A DNA stretch of 64,000 bases from Candidatus Eisenbacteria bacterium (GCA_020847735.1 JADLBL010000023.1:80495-144494); one strand, 5' to 3'. Positions 23,656 to 33,172 are shown, numbered from the stretch's first letter. The notes: a model not told the origin generated them from the sequence alone. Program-made: numbers and translations.

Positions 23656-24897
23656 ATGGCCCTCGCGCGATTCCTGCAGGTTTCGGACCTGCACCTCGGG
23701 AAGCCCTTTGCCTGGCTGCCCGCCGACCGGCGCGAGGACCGCCGCCGCGACCAGCAGCGGGCGCTCGAGCAGGCGATCGCGCAGGCGATCGAGCGGGGCG
23801 CGCACGCCATCCTCGTGCCCGGCGACCTGTTCGACTCCGTCAACGTCGAAGCCGGGCTGCTGACCTTCGCGGTCAAGGCGTTCGCGGTCGCCGGCTGCCC
23901 GCCGGTCTTCATCTCGCCCGGCAACCACGACCCGGCGAGCGCGACGAACGCGGCCTGGAGCCAGCGGCTGCTGCAGGCGCGCGGCATCGCCTGGCCGGCG
24001 CACGTGCACGTCTTCGACACGCCGTCCTGGACGGCGGCGACGGTGCCGAGGCTGCAGGGCGTGCGCGTCTGGGGGCGCGGCTTCGCGGCCAACGTCGAGA
24101 GCGCCGAGCGGCCGCTCGCGAAGGAGGCGCTCCGCGAGGTGACCGGAACCAACCCGCTCGGTTTCGAGATCGCCGTCTTTCACGGCTCGCGCGAGGGCTT
24201 CTGCCCGCCGGGACAGAAGGTGACCGCGCCGTTTTCCGACCCCGAGATCGCCGCCTCGCCGTTCGTCTACCACGCCGTCGGCCACTACCACACGCTCCAG
24301 CGTCTCGAGCAGCCGCTCGCCGAGGGCGTCAACTCCGCCGGCGCGCGCCTGGCCTACGCCGGCTCGGGCGTCTCGCTCGACCTGACCGAGACCGGCATCC
24401 ACGGCGCGCTCGAGGTGCGGATCGAGTACGGCCACCGCATGCCGTTCATCGAGGTCGAGCCGATCGAGCTGGACCGCCGCCGCGTGTACGACCTGAACGT
24501 GGACGTGACCGGCTCGGCGAGCGCGGATGCGATCGACCGCCGGGTCCTGAAGGCGCTCGACCTGGCGGGCGCGGGCGAGCTGGACCTGGTGACCGTGCGC
24601 ATCGCCGGCCGGCTCTCGGCGGGCGTGCGCTGGTCCGGCCCGGGCTCCGACCTGCGCGACCGCACGTTCCACGGGCGCTTCGACACCACCGGCGTCCGGC
24701 CCGACTACGACCTCGCCTCGTATCGCGGCTCGGAGGCGAAGACGACCGAGGAGCGGTTCGCGCGCGAGCTGCTCTCGCGGATGGACGCCGAGTCCGATCC
24801 GGCGCGCCGCGCGATGCTCGAGCGCGCGCTCTACCACGGCCTCGACGCCTTCAAGCTGCGCGAGGTCGCCCCGGCCTGGGACGAGGTCGCGAAGTGA
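23656..24897 (+). CDS. Mre11/SbcD-like (YhaO-type) nuclease subunit
   Basis: A 413-aa calcineurin-fold phosphoesterase that should act as a DNA exo/endonuclease with the ATPase encoded next. All metal motifs are visible: FLQVSDLHLG (D-x-H), LVPGDLFDSV, FISPGNHDPAS, an HGSRE segment, and VGHYHTLQ. The region from about 290 on is the capping and ATPase-binding part. Overall layout matches YhaO rather than classic SbcD because the partner has YhaN features. It overlaps its partner by GTGA and probably repairs DNA ends. Confidence 0.9.
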   Translation: MALARFLQVSDLHLGKPFAWLPADRREDRRRDQQRALEQAIAQAIERGAHAILVPGDLFDSVNVEAGLLTFAVKAFAVAGCPPVFISPGNHDPASATNAAWSQRLLQARGIAWPAHVHVFDTPSWTAATVPRLQGVRVWGRGFAANVESAERPLAKEALREVTGTNPLGFEIAVFHGSREGFCPPGQKVTAPFSDPEIAASPFVYHAVGHYHTLQRLEQPLAEGVNSAGARLAYAGSGVSLDLTETGIHGALEVRIEYGHRMPFIEVEPIELDRRRVYDLNVDVTGSASADAIDRRVLKALDLAGAGELDLVTVRIAGRLSAGVRWSGPGSDLRDRTFHGRFDTTGVRPDYDLASYRGSEAKTTEERFARELLSRMDAESDPARRAMLERALYHGLDAFKLREVAPAWDEVAK

Positions 24898-27776
24898 AGA
24901 TCCTGCGCCTCAAGGTCGCAGGCTTCGGCCCGCTGCGCGGCGAGTGGAACTTCTCGACCGTCAAGGCCAACGTGGTCGTGGACGACAACGAGCGCGGCAA
25001 GACCTCGATGCTCGCCGCGATCGCGGCCGCGCTCTACGGGCTCGAGGACGACAAGCGCTCCCACCGCGTGCTCACCCCGCTCGAGCGCTGGCGGCCGTGG
25101 ACGAGCGGGCCCTACGGCGTCGAGATGGATCTGGACGTCCTCGGGCGGCGCTATCGCATCGTGCGCGACTTCGAGCGCGGAACCGTCGCGGTCTTCGACG
25201 GCGCCGGCCACGAGGTCACCGCCGAGTTCCTCGAGGGCAGGGACCAGTACCCGGTCGGACGCAGGCTGCTCGGCGTGGATTCGGCCGAGTTCGAGAAGTG
25301 CTCGTTCCTGCGTCAGGGCGAAATGGACGGCGTCGTGCCCGGCGACGAAAGGGCCCGCCGCGCCTCGACGCTGCGCGCCCGGCTCGAGAACGCCGCCGAC
25401 ACGCACATCGGCGACACCAACGCTTCCGAGGCGATGCGCGTGCTCGAGGAGGCGCTGCGCCGCTACGAGTCGCCGGAGCTCGAATCCACGCTGACGGTGG
25501 ACGTGGCGCTCGACCGCCTCGAGGCGAAGCGCCGGCTGGTCGAGAGCGAGCTGCACGACCTCGACCACCAGCTGGTGCTGGCCCAGGTCCCGCTCGAGTC
25601 GCTGGCGCAGATGGCCGAGGACGAGAACGGCCTCAAGGACCAGCTCCGCCGGCTCGAGGCCGAGCGCCACGCCGGCATGGCCGCCGAGATCCGCCGCCAG
25701 ATCGAGGACAACGATCGCGGCCGCGAGGAGCTGCGCCGGCTCGAGGCCGAGGCCGCCGAGCTCGAGGCCGTCGCGCAGATGCCGGCCAACATCGAGACCG
25801 AGCTGCGCGAGACGGTCGCGCGCTTCGAGGAGGGCCAGCGCAACCTGCAGACGTTCGAGACCCGCCGCCGCGAGGAGTGGACCGCCGAGCGCGAGCAGAT
25901 CGACGCGGTGCTGGCCGAACGGCGCGCCTACGACAGCTTCAGCGAGGAGGACGCGCGCCGCTGCGACGCGCTCGCCGTCGAGCTGCGCCGCGTGGCGGTC
26001 GAGGACGCGCACCAGCGCAACCAGGTGTTCGTCCTTCGCGACCAGCTCGCGGCGCAGGGCTACGAGCCCGAACGCATCCAGTTCCTGCGCGGGCGCTTCA
26101 GCTCGATGCCCGAGGAGCAGCAGCGGCTGCTGCGCCAGCAGACCGACTCGAGCCTGCAGTTCCAGACCGAGGTCGCGCAGCTCGAGCAGGAACGCACCGG
26201 GGCGACCGAAGCGCTGCGCGCGCTCGACGCGCACCGCAGCGCCCGCCGCGTGCCCGGCTGGTTCTCGCTCGCTCTCGGCCTGGGCGGCGTGATCGCCGGC
26301 GGCGTGGCGTTCGCGCTCAAGTCCGCGCCGCTCGTGTGGGGCGCGCTGTTCGGCGCGGGCGGCGTGGTGGCGCTCGCGGGCGTCGCGATGCTCGCGATCG
26401 GCGGGCGCGCGCAGGCGGCCGAGCGCGACGCGGCCCTGCGCCGGCTGGCCGAAGCGCAGCGGCGGTTGAACCAGCTGCGCACTCAGCGCGGCGAGAACGA
26501 GGCCGGGCTCGCCGAGATGGCGCGGCTGATGGGCTACCGCGACGCCGTGGACCTGATGCGGCACTGGAGCGAGTTCGCCCGCCTGCAGGAGGACAGCTCG
26601 CCGCTGCTGCGCGCGCAGGAGCAGCTCGCGCAGGCGGAGTCGCAGCGGCAGGCCGTGTTCGAGGAGTCGAGGCAGCTCCTGCGCGCGGCCCCCGGCTCGG
26701 CGCCCACGCCCGAGCTGCTCGAGAAGGCGGCCTACGAGGCGCGCCTGGCCATCAACGCGCGCAAGCGGCTCGATCAGCTCGACCGCAACTGGGAGCTGGT
26801 CGAACGCGAGCGCCGCGTGGACGAGGCCGCGGTCGCGGGCCTGCGCGAGCGCGCGGTGCGCATCCTGCAGAGCGCCGGACTCACGTACGACCCCGAGAAA
26901 TCGTGGAGCGAGAACGTGGACGCGCTCGCCCGGCGCTCGGGGGACCGGCTGCGCTGGACGATCCTTTCCGAGGAGCTGATTCCGGCCGCCCGCAAGCGCC
27001 TGCTGCCGGAACTCGAGATCGAGCAGCGACGCCAGAGGATCGCGATGCTCGAAGCGGGCCGCGAGCACATCACCTCGCCGCGCCAGCCGGACGAGATCGA
27101 GGTCGAGGCCCGGCAGTGCCGCGCGCGGCTCGAAGAGACCCAGCAGCGGCGCGGGGACCTGCGGCTCGAGGTCGAGGAAGTCTGGCGGCGGCACACGCAG
27201 CTGCGTCCCGAGCTCGAATCGCAGCTCGAGCGGCTCGCCCGCGCGCTCGCCCGCGCGAAGACCTTCAAGGAGAGCGTCGAGCTCGCCCGCGCGACCATCC
27301 AGAAGGTGGCGACCGACACGCATCGCAAGTGGGCCGACTTCCTCAATGCCCGCGTCGGCGAGCTGCTCACGGGCTTCGGCGCGCAGGTGAACCAGCTTCG
27401 CTTCGGCGAAGACCTCGACTTCTCGGTCCAGCTCGAGGGCGGGCCGCTGGTCTCGCGCGGCAAGGCCCACCTGCAGCTTTCGGCCGGCGCGCGCGACCAG
27501 CTCTACTTCGCGGTCCGCCTGGCGGTGAGCGAGTTCCTTTCGCGCGGCGGTGAGCCGCTGCCGCTGCTGCTCGACGACGCGTTCGCGACGAGCGACGACG
27601 CGCGGCTTCAGGCCGGCATGAAGACGCTGGTCGAGGGCCTCGCGGGCGGACACCAGGTGATCCTCGTGACCTGCCACCGGGGCCGCTACATGGACCTGAA
27701 GCGCCTCGACCCCGAGCTCTACCGGGAGCGCGTGAACTGGCTGGACGTCGGCGCCGGCACGCCGGCCTCCGCCTGA
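24894..27776 (+). CDS. Rad50/SbcC-like ATPase of the YhaN type
   Basis: A 960-aa ATP-binding protein. The N-terminal nucleotide-binding half has MKILRLKVAGFGPLRG and an odd P-loop, VVVDDNERGKTSML (Gly35-Lys36-Thr37), in which the usual first glycine is Asp. Long coiled-coil arms span about 170-440 and 510-860. Between them, residues about 456-505, lies a hydrophobic hairpin (WFSLALGLGGVIAGGVAFAL... LAGVAMLAIGG) where SbcC would have a zinc hook; such a membrane-like hairpin is typical of YhaN. The C-terminal half has the ABC signature LQLSAGARDQLYFAV and Walker B LPLLLDDAFATSDD. It starts at GTG within the stop of its nuclease partner. Confidence 0.9.
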   Translation: MKILRLKVAGFGPLRGEWNFSTVKANVVVDDNERGKTSMLAAIAAALYGLEDDKRSHRVLTPLERWRPWTSGPYGVEMDLDVLGRRYRIVRDFERGTVAVFDGAGHEVTAEFLEGRDQYPVGRRLLGVDSAEFEKCSFLRQGEMDGVVPGDERARRASTLRARLENAADTHIGDTNASEAMRVLEEALRRYESPELESTLTVDVALDRLEAKRRLVESELHDLDHQLVLAQVPLESLAQMAEDENGLKDQLRRLEAERHAGMAAEIRRQIEDNDRGREELRRLEAEAAELEAVAQMPANIETELRETVARFEEGQRNLQTFETRRREEWTAEREQIDAVLAERRAYDSFSEEDARRCDALAVELRRVAVEDAHQRNQVFVLRDQLAAQGYEPERIQFLRGRFSSMPEEQQRLLRQQTDSSLQFQTEVAQLEQERTGATEALRALDAHRSARRVPGWFSLALGLGGVIAGGVAFALKSAPLVWGALFGAGGVVALAGVAMLAIGGRAQAAERDAALRRLAEAQRRLNQLRTQRGENEAGLAEMARLMGYRDAVDLMRHWSEFARLQEDSSPLLRAQEQLAQAESQRQAVFEESRQLLRAAPGSAPTPELLEKAAYEARLAINARKRLDQLDRNWELVERERRVDEAAVAGLRERAVRILQSAGLTYDPEKSWSENVDALARRSGDRLRWTILSEELIPAARKRLLPELEIEQRRQRIAMLEAGREHITSPRQPDEIEVEARQCRARLEETQQRRGDLRLEVEEVWRRHTQLRPELESQLERLARALARAKTFKESVELARATIQKVATDTHRKWADFLNARVGELLTGFGAQVNQLRFGEDLDFSVQLEGGPLVSRGKAHLQLSAGARDQLYFAVRLAVSEFLSRGGEPLPLLLDDAFATSDDARLQAGMKTLVEGLAGGHQVILVTCHRGRYMDLKRLDPELYRERVNWLDVGAGTPASA

Positions 27777-27849
27777 AGGTGACGCGACGCACCGCCTGAG
27801 CCGCACGCTCGCGCCGCGTGCGCGTCCGCGCGGCGGGGAAGTCCGCGGC

Positions 27850-28608
27850 GTGCGGGCGGAGCAGGCGCCGAACCCGTCGCCCCGCGATCGCGCGGGGAGT
27901 CGCCGCCGGCCGCTTCGGGCGCTCGCGCTGCTCCTCGCGTTCGCCGCGCTGACCGCGGTCGCGCCGCGCGAGCGAAGGGTGCTGCCGACGGATCTGCCGC
28001 TCGGTCAGGCGGCGCCGGACAGCTTCCTCGCCAGCTTCGAGACCACGAAGGGCCGCTTCGTCATGAAGGCCGTGCGCGCCTGGTCGCCGCTCGGCGTGGA
28101 CCGGCTGTGGCACCTGACGCGCTCGGGCTACTTCGACGGCCTGACGATCTATCGCGTCGGCGAAACGATGAGCGTCCGCGGCGGGCGCGTGGTCCAGTTC
28201 GGCACCAGCGGCGACACGGCCGTGAGCCATGCGTGGGAGCGGGCGACGTTCGCCGACGAACCGGTCGTGCGAACGCACCGCGCCGGCGCCGTCAGCTTCG
28301 CGCGCGGCGGGCCCGGCACGCGCGGCGTCGAGATCGCGATCAGCACGAACGCCAGCGCCGCCCTCGACACCGTGCGGTACCTGGGCGTCACCGGCTTCCC
28401 GGTCGTCGCCGAGGTGGTCGGGGGGCTGGACGTGCTCGGCCGGCTGAACGGCGAGCACGGCAACGCGCCCATCGCGGGCGATTCGCTGTCGATCGCCGGC
28501 GGGGCATGGCTCGAACGCGCCTTTCCGCGCCTCGACCGCATCCGCACGGCCCGCATCGTGAAGTCGTGGGGAGGCGGACGGCGGCGGGTCGCCGGGGCGA
28601 AGCGGTGA
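27850..28608 (+). CDS. Exported cyclophilin-like peptidyl-prolyl isomerase
   Basis: A 252-aa protein with a basic N-terminus and a hydrophobic export segment (about residues 22-38). The cyclophilin core starts at FETTKGRFVMKAVRAWSP, continues GYFDGLTIYRVGE (the Arg of the usual F-H-R is kept), VVQFGTSGDT, and AGAVSFARGGPGTRGVEIAI. The phenylalanines normally lining the proline pocket are partly replaced, so isomerase activity may be weak. GTG 27850 follows GGGGAAG. It sits 73 bases after the yhaN-like gene and is coupled to the methyltransferase-like gene by GTGA. It probably folds periplasmic proteins. Confidence 0.82.
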   Translation: MRAEQAPNPSPRDRAGSRRRPLRALALLLAFAALTAVAPRERRVLPTDLPLGQAAPDSFLASFETTKGRFVMKAVRAWSPLGVDRLWHLTRSGYFDGLTIYRVGETMSVRGGRVVQFGTSGDTAVSHAWERATFADEPVVRTHRAGAVSFARGGPGTRGVEIAISTNASAALDTVRYLGVTGFPVVAEVVGGLDVLGRLNGEHGNAPIAGDSLSIAGGAWLERAFPRLDRIRTARIVKSWGGGRRRVAGAKR

Positions 28609-29036
28609 AGCTCGTCTCACGTTACGCCGGGCCGCTGCACGCGCTCGCGATCCTGTGGCTGCTGCTGTCGCGTCAGCTGCTGTCGCGATCGCCCGGGGTG
28701 ATCGCCGTGCAGGTGGCGGCGGTCGCGCTGTCGGTCTGGGCGCGGGCCGCGTTTCCGCCGGGACAGTTCAGCGTCCATCCCGAACCGAAGCAGCCGCGGC
28801 TCATCGAGGCGGGCCCCTACCGCTGGCTGCGGCACCCGATGTACACCGCCGCGCAGGCGCTCGTCTGGTCGGGCGCGCTCCAGCACCGCACGGTCGTCAA
28901 TCTCGCGATCGCCGCCGCCCTGCTCGCCGCCGTGATCGTGCGCATCGCCGACGAGGAGAAGCTGCTGCGGGAGCGGATCCCCGGCTACGCCGACTACGCG
29001 CTCCGCACGAAGCGCTTCGTGCCGTTCGTGTTCTAG
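28605..29036 (+). CDS. Isoprenylcysteine carboxyl methyltransferase-family membrane protein
   Basis: A 143-aa membrane protein of the ICMT/PEMT superfamily. Four hydrophobic segments flank the hallmark AGPYRWLRHPMYTA, and the C-terminal DEEKLLRERIPGYADYALRT matches the second cofactor-binding motif. Bacterial members methylate small lipophilic or thiol substrates; the target here is unknown. GTG 28605 lies within the stop of the cyclophilin-like gene. An inverted-repeat element follows six bases after the stop and may terminate the transcript. Confidence 0.85.
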   Translation: MKLVSRYAGPLHALAILWLLLSRQLLSRSPGVIAVQVAAVALSVWARAAFPPGQFSVHPEPKQPRLIEAGPYRWLRHPMYTAAQALVWSGALQHRTVVNLAIAAALLAAVIVRIADEEKLLRERIPGYADYALRTKRFVPFVF

Positions 29037-29042
29037 CGGACA

Positions 29043-29189
29043 TTCAGCGATTCGGCAGCAGGGGCTCGACGGCGGCCCGCTTGCTCGGCTTCCTGCCTCG
29101 CCGCGCTGCATCCACTCGGACTCTCGCCATCCATGGCTTCGCCCTCGCCGGACGCACCGTCGTCGAGCCCCTGCTGCCGAATCGCTGAA
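29043..29189. repeat. 147-bp MITE-like element A with 32-bp inverted ends
   Basis: The left arm 29043-29074 (starts TTCAGCGATTCGGCAGCAGG) and the right arm 29158-29189 are inverted copies agreeing at 31 of 32 positions, around an 83-base centre without a gene. It fills the gap between convergent genes, so it could act as a bidirectional terminator. No transposase or obvious target duplication is visible. Confidence 0.75.
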
Positions 29190-29195
29190 ACCGAT

Positions 29196-29624
29196 TCAGA
29201 CCGGCATCTTCACCGCGCGCGAGCCGAGCAGCAGGGCGGCGCCGATCGAGAAGGGGATCGCGCCGACGGCCCAGACGTTGTCGTTGCCGGCGACCTGGCC
29301 GAGCAGCAGCGCGAGCGCGAGCCCGAAGAACGCGAACACCAGCCCGGCGATGATGAGGCGCTGGCGGCGGCGCGCGACGAGGATGCGCTCGTCGCCGGCG
29401 CCGTTGCCGAACGCGAGGGCCAGCGCGTGCTCGGAGACCGCCGGCAGCTTGCCGGGCTCGACGCCGCGTTCGATCATCGCGATGCGTTCGCGCTGCACCA
29501 GCTCGACCAGCCGCTGGCGCTGGTAGCTGCGAAAGATGCCCGACACGATTCCACCGAGGATGGCCGTGCCGCCGAGGATGATTCCGCCCCCCACGACGAG
29601 CGCACCGACGTCTTCTCCGCCCAT
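29196..29624 (-). CDS. DUF6249-type membrane protein
   Basis: A 142-aa membrane protein. An N-terminal glycine-rich membrane segment (VVGGGIILGGTAILGGIVS), a cytoplasmic stretch (YQRQRLVELVQRERIAMIER, then GVEPGKLP), and two further membrane segments in the C-terminal half (IIAGLVFAFFGLALALLLG; AIPFSIGAALLLG) fit the DUF6249 architecture. The 'RERIAMIERG' segment is the family hallmark. Function unknown. AAGGGGGAAG precedes the ATG. It is divergent from the ECF sigma gene and next to it, so a link to that stress-response unit is possible. Confidence 0.8.
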   Translation of the reverse strand: MGGEDVGALVVGGGIILGGTAILGGIVSGIFRSYQRQRLVELVQRERIAMIERGVEPGKLPAVSEHALALAFGNGAGDERILVARRRQRLIIAGLVFAFFGLALALLLGQVAGNDNVWAVGAIPFSIGAALLLGSRAVKMPV

Positions 29625-29683
29625 GGTCTTCCCCCTTGTGAGTGGTTCCGGCGCGGCGGGGGCCGCGGCCGTTCGATCCGTTT

Positions 29684-29819
29684 CGCCTGCTTGGACGGCG
29701 GCCGGGCGGCCGCGGTTTCAGCCCGGGCGGCCGGAGCCGGGCGCCGGCGGCGAGGTCGGTCCGCGCCGCGCCGGCAGGAACGCCGAAACCCCGGCCGCCC
29801 GGCCGCCGTCCAAGAGGCG
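29684..29819. repeat. 136-bp MITE-like element B with about 36-bp inverted ends
   Basis: The left arm 29684-29721 (CGCCTGCTTGGACGGCGGCC then GGGCGGCCGCGGTTTC) and the right arm 29782-29819 are inverted copies with one single-base indel and few mismatches. It lies in the divergent gap between the DUF6249 gene and the sigma factor gene. Its right end stops 2 bases before the sigma factor ATG and contains AAGAGGCG, the only plausible ribosome-binding site for that gene. Confidence 0.7.
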
Positions 29820-29821
29820 TG

Positions 29822-30436
29822 ATGGCCATCACGACCACGCTCGAGCAGGCCGCCGCCGCGGCTCCGGCCGCTGAGGATCCGGTGCCCGCTCCCGACGCCG
29901 GGGAACACGCGCTGATCGCGCGCGCCCGCGCGGGCGAGTCGGCGGCATTCCGCGAGCTCGTCGAGCGGCACCAGGGCCGCGCGCTCGCGCTCGCGCGGCG
30001 TCTGCTGCGCGACGAGGCGGAGGCCGAGGAGTGCGCGCAGGACGCCTTCCTGCGCGCCTGGTCGGCGCTGCCCGGCTTCCGCGCCGAGTCGAGCTTCGGC
30101 ACCTGGCTGCACCGCATCGTCCATCGCCGCGCGCTCGACCGGCTCGACTCGCTGCGCACACGCCGCCGCCACGAGTCGGCGGCTCCCTCGTGGCCCGAGG
30201 AAGGCGCGCGGCCCGCGGCCACGGGGGCCGCCTCGGACGAGCGCGTGCGCCGGCTGGTGGACGCGCTGCCGCACACGCAGCGCGCGGCGGTCACGCTCTT
30301 CTATTTCGAGGACCGCTCCGTGCGGGAGGCGGCGCGGGTGCTCGGCATGCACGAGAACACGGTGAAGACGCACCTGCACCGGGCGCGCGCCTCATTGCGC
30401 GCCGCCTGGGCGCGCGAAGAGGAGAAATCGCGATGA
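29822..30436 (+). CDS. ECF-type RNA polymerase sigma factor
   Basis: A 204-aa sigma-70 family protein. After a 25-residue Ala/Pro-rich tail, region 2 reads LVERHQGRALALARRLLRDE, AEECAQDAFLRAWSALPGF, FGTWLHRIVHRRALD. A linker follows, and then region 4 (LPHTQRAAVTLFYFEDRSVR, VLGMHENTVKTHLHRARASLR) provides the helix-turn-helix for -35 recognition. This is an RpoE-like ECF factor. The next gene, overlapped by ATGA, encodes a zinc-finger membrane protein that should be its anti-sigma. ATG 29822 lies directly beside element B, which seems to carry its ribosome-binding site (AAGAGGCG). Confidence 0.92.
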   Translation: MAITTTLEQAAAAAPAAEDPVPAPDAGEHALIARARAGESAAFRELVERHQGRALALARRLLRDEAEAEECAQDAFLRAWSALPGFRAESSFGTWLHRIVHRRALDRLDSLRTRRRHESAAPSWPEEGARPAATGAASDERVRRLVDALPHTQRAAVTLFYFEDRSVREAARVLGMHENTVKTHLHRARASLRAAWAREEEKSR

Positions 30437-30990
30437 ACTGCGGAACGTTCCTGCTGGCGCTCGAGGCCGGCGACGCCGCGTCGCTGAGCCGCGAGGCGCT
30501 CGCGCACGCGGAAGGCTGCACGCTGTGCGGCCGCGCGCTCGCCGAAGCGCGCGACCTCGAGCGCGCGCTCGCGTCGCATCTGTCCGCCGCGGACGAGACC
30601 GTGCCCGCGGGTTTCACCGACCGGCTCATGACGCGGGTCGAACGCATGCCGCAGGTCCGCCTCGCGCCCTCGGACGTCGCGCGCGCCAGCCTCGCGGCGC
30701 TCGCGACGCCGCCCATCGCCGCGTCGCTGGCGGCCGGCGTGGCGCTGCTCGGCTTCGCCGCCGCGAACGATTTCGATCCGGTCCGCATCGGCGCGGCCAC
30801 CGGCGGGGCCCTCGCGCCGCTCGCCCGCGTCGCCGACGCCGTCGCCCGGCCGCTGACCGCCACCGGGCTTTCCGGCGTGATCGCCGACGCCGGGCTCGTC
30901 GCCGGCCTGCTGCCGCTCGCCGCGGCGCTGCTCGCCGCCGCCTGGTGGCTGGGCCGGCTGATCGGCGAGAAGAGCCCGCGGGCGCTGTAG
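30433..30990 (+). CDS. Membrane anti-sigma factor with zinc-finger motif
   Basis: A 185-aa protein. Its N-terminal domain has the anti-sigma zinc motif H-x3-C-x2-C in ALAHAEGCTLCGRAL, the site that grips ECF sigma factors. One or two membrane segments follow: about residues 95-113 (IAASLAAGVALLGFAAA) and 153-175 (LVAGLLPLAAALLAAAWWLG). The section between is periplasmic by this topology and could sense envelope stress. It overlaps the sigma gene by ATGA and is therefore co-translated with it. Confidence 0.85.
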   Translation: MNCGTFLLALEAGDAASLSREALAHAEGCTLCGRALAEARDLERALASHLSAADETVPAGFTDRLMTRVERMPQVRLAPSDVARASLAALATPPIAASLAAGVALLGFAAANDFDPVRIGAATGGALAPLARVADAVARPLTATGLSGVIADAGLVAGLLPLAAALLAAAWWLGRLIGEKSPRAL

Positions 30991-31055
30991 TTCGGGCCGG
31001 GGCCCCCGCGGCACCGCGCCAGACGTTTCCTGACACGGCGTGCCGCGCGGCCGGG

Positions 31056-31061
31056 CATAAT
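31056..31061 (+). promoter_or_regulatory. -10 hexamer CATAAT, leaderless start
   Basis: CATAAT at 31056-31061 ends 8 bases before ATG 31070 with no Shine-Dalgarno between. It is the closest match to the canonical TATAAT in the window. Confidence 0.55.
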
Positions 31062-31069
31062 CGCCGCCC

Positions 31070-33154
31070 ATGTCCGCGCCCAACCGACTCGCGCTCGAGA
31101 AGAGCCCCTACCTGCTGCAGCACGCCCACAACCCCGTGGACTGGTACCCGTGGGGCGAGGAGGCGTTCGCGCGCGCGCGCGCCGAGGACAGGCCCATCTT
31201 CCTTTCGATCGGTTACGCGACCTGCCACTGGTGCCACGTCATGGAGCGCGAGTCGTTCGAGGACCCGGAAGTCGCCGCCGCGCTGAACGCGCACTTCGTG
31301 TGCATCAAGGTGGACCGCGAAGAGCGGCCCGACGTGGATCGCGTCTACATGACCGCGATGCAGGCGGCCGGCATGGGCGGCGGCTGGCCGCTCAACGTGT
31401 TCCTGACCCCGCAGCTCGAGCCGTTCTACGGCGGCACCTACTTTCCTCCGCGCGCCGTGGACTCGCGCCCGGGCATGCTTGAGCTGCTGCCGCGCGTGCA
31501 CGAAGCATGGACGAACGAGCGCGCGGCGCTGGTCCAGCAGGGTTCCCGCGTGCTCGCCGCGGTGGAATCGCTGGCGCGGGCCGGGGGCGAAGCGGCCGCG
31601 TACGACGAGCTGGCGCGCCAGTGCGCGGCCGCGCTCGAGCGTTCGTTCGACAAGGCGAACGGCGGCTTCGGCGGGCGGCCCAAGTTTCCCTCGACCGTGA
31701 ACCTGGCGTTCCTGCTGCGCTGGTGGGCACGCGCGCCGCACGAGCGCGGCAACGCGCTCGACATGGTGCGCGCGCAGCTCGACGCGATGCGGGCGGGCGG
31801 CCTGCACGACCACCTGGGCGGCGGCTTTCACCGCTACTCGGTGGACGAACGCTGGCTCGTGCCGCACTTCGAGAAGATGCTCTACGACCAGGCGCTGATC
31901 GCCGACGCGTACCTCGACGCGTTCCACGCCTGCGGCGAAACCGCCTACGCCGACACCGCCCGCGGCGTGTTCCGCTACCTGGCGCGCGACCTGACCGGAC
32001 CCGGGGGCGAGTTCCACTCGGCCGAGGACGCCGACTCCGAAGGCGAGGAGGGCCGCTTCTACGTGTGGACGCCGGCGCAGCTCGCCGGCGTGCTCGGAGG
32101 CGAGGAGGCGAGGCTTTTCGCGCTGCGCTACGGCGTGACGCCGCAGGGCAACTTCGAGCACGGCGCGAGCGTCCTGCACGAAGCGCACGCGCTCGACGAG
32201 CTCGCGCGCCGGCTCGGCACGGACGCGGCCGGGCTGGGCGCGCGCCTGGCCAGGGCGCGCGCGGCGCTGCTGTCCGCCCGCGAACTCCGGCCGCGGCCGC
32301 TGCGCGACGACAAGGTCGTCACCGCCTGGAACGGCCTCGCCATCGCGTCGTGCGCGCGCGGGGCGCGCGTGCTGGGCGAGCCCGCGCTGGCGAAGGCCGC
32401 CGCGCGCGCCGCGACGTTCGTCTGGGAGCGGCTGCGCGATCCGGCGGGTGGCGCGCTGCGCCGGCGCTGGCGCGAGGGCGAAGCGGCGGGCGAGGGCCAG
32501 CTCGACGACTACGCCTTCCTCGCGCGCGGCATGCTCGAGCTGTACCGCGCGACCTTCGAGCCGCTGTGGCTCGAGCGGGCGGTCGCGCTCACCGAAGCGC
32601 AGATCGAGCGTTTCTGGGACGAGCACGACGGCGCGTTCTTCGAAAGCCCCGCGGGCGACGCTTCGGTGCGCGTGCGCATGAAGGACGGCTTCGACGGCGC
32701 CGAGATGGCCGGCAACTCGGTCGCCGCCGGGAACCTCGTGCGTCTCTCGGCGCTCGGCGAGCGGCGGGACTGGCGCCTTAAGTCGCGCCGCCTTCTCGAC
32801 TACTATTCCCGGCGCCTTTCCGGGAACGCCTGGGCGATGCCGCAAATGCTCGTCGCGATGGACCTGGCCGCGCACCCGTCGCGCCACGTCGTCGTCGCCG
32901 GCGAGCCGTCGCCCGGGCGGGACGCGCTGCTGGCGGCGGCGCGCGCGCGCTTCCGGCCCTTCGACGACCTGCTGGTGGTGGACGACGCCTCGCGAGAACG
33001 CCTTTCGCGCCTCGCGCCGTTCGCCGCGACGCTCGCGCCGAAGGACGGGCGCGCGACCGGCTACGTGTGCGTGGACCGGGCGTGCCGGCTGCCGGTGACG
33101 GAGCCGGAGGCGTTCGCAGCTCAACTCGACGAGGTCGCGCCCGCGGGCGCCTGA
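31070..33154 (+). CDS. Thioredoxin-domain protein YyaL/DUF255 (spermatogenesis-associated 20-like)
   Basis: A 694-aa protein. The N-terminal thioredoxin-like domain (1-170) starts with the family signature [20 protein letters not shown] and has the redox motif CHWC at 52-55 ([17 protein letters not shown]), then [13 protein letters not shown] and [11 protein letters not shown]. Residues about 200-560 form an alpha/alpha six-barrel like those of glycoside epimerases ([32 protein letters not shown]). Function of the family is unclear; a role in thiol or protein quality control is supposed. Full length. dsbD follows 19 bases later, a second thioredoxin-fold protein. Confidence 0.93.
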   Translation: MSAPNRLALEKSPYLLQHAHNPVDWYPWGEEAFARARAEDRPIFLSIGYATCHWCHVMERESFEDPEVAAALNAHFVCIKVDREERPDVDRVYMTAMQAAGMGGGWPLNVFLTPQLEPFYGGTYFPPRAVDSRPGMLELLPRVHEAWTNERAALVQQGSRVLAAVESLARAGGEAAAYDELARQCAAALERSFDKANGGFGGRPKFPSTVNLAFLLRWWARAPHERGNALDMVRAQLDAMRAGGLHDHLGGGFHRYSVDERWLVPHFEKMLYDQALIADAYLDAFHACGETAYADTARGVFRYLARDLTGPGGEFHSAEDADSEGEEGRFYVWTPAQLAGVLGGEEARLFALRYGVTPQGNFEHGASVLHEAHALDELARRLGTDAAGLGARLARARAALLSARELRPRPLRDDKVVTAWNGLAIASCARGARVLGEPALAKAAARAATFVWERLRDPAGGALRRRWREGEAAGEGQLDDYAFLARGMLELYRATFEPLWLERAVALTEAQIERFWDEHDGAFFESPAGDASVRVRMKDGFDGAEMAGNSVAAGNLVRLSALGERRDWRLKSRRLLDYYSRRLSGNAWAMPQMLVAMDLAAHPSRHVVVAGEPSPGRDALLAAARARFRPFDDLLVVDDASRERLSRLAPFAATLAPKDGRATGYVCVDRACRLPVTEPEAFAAQLDEVAPAGA

Positions 33155-33172
33155 GAGAGGGGAATGCAAGCG

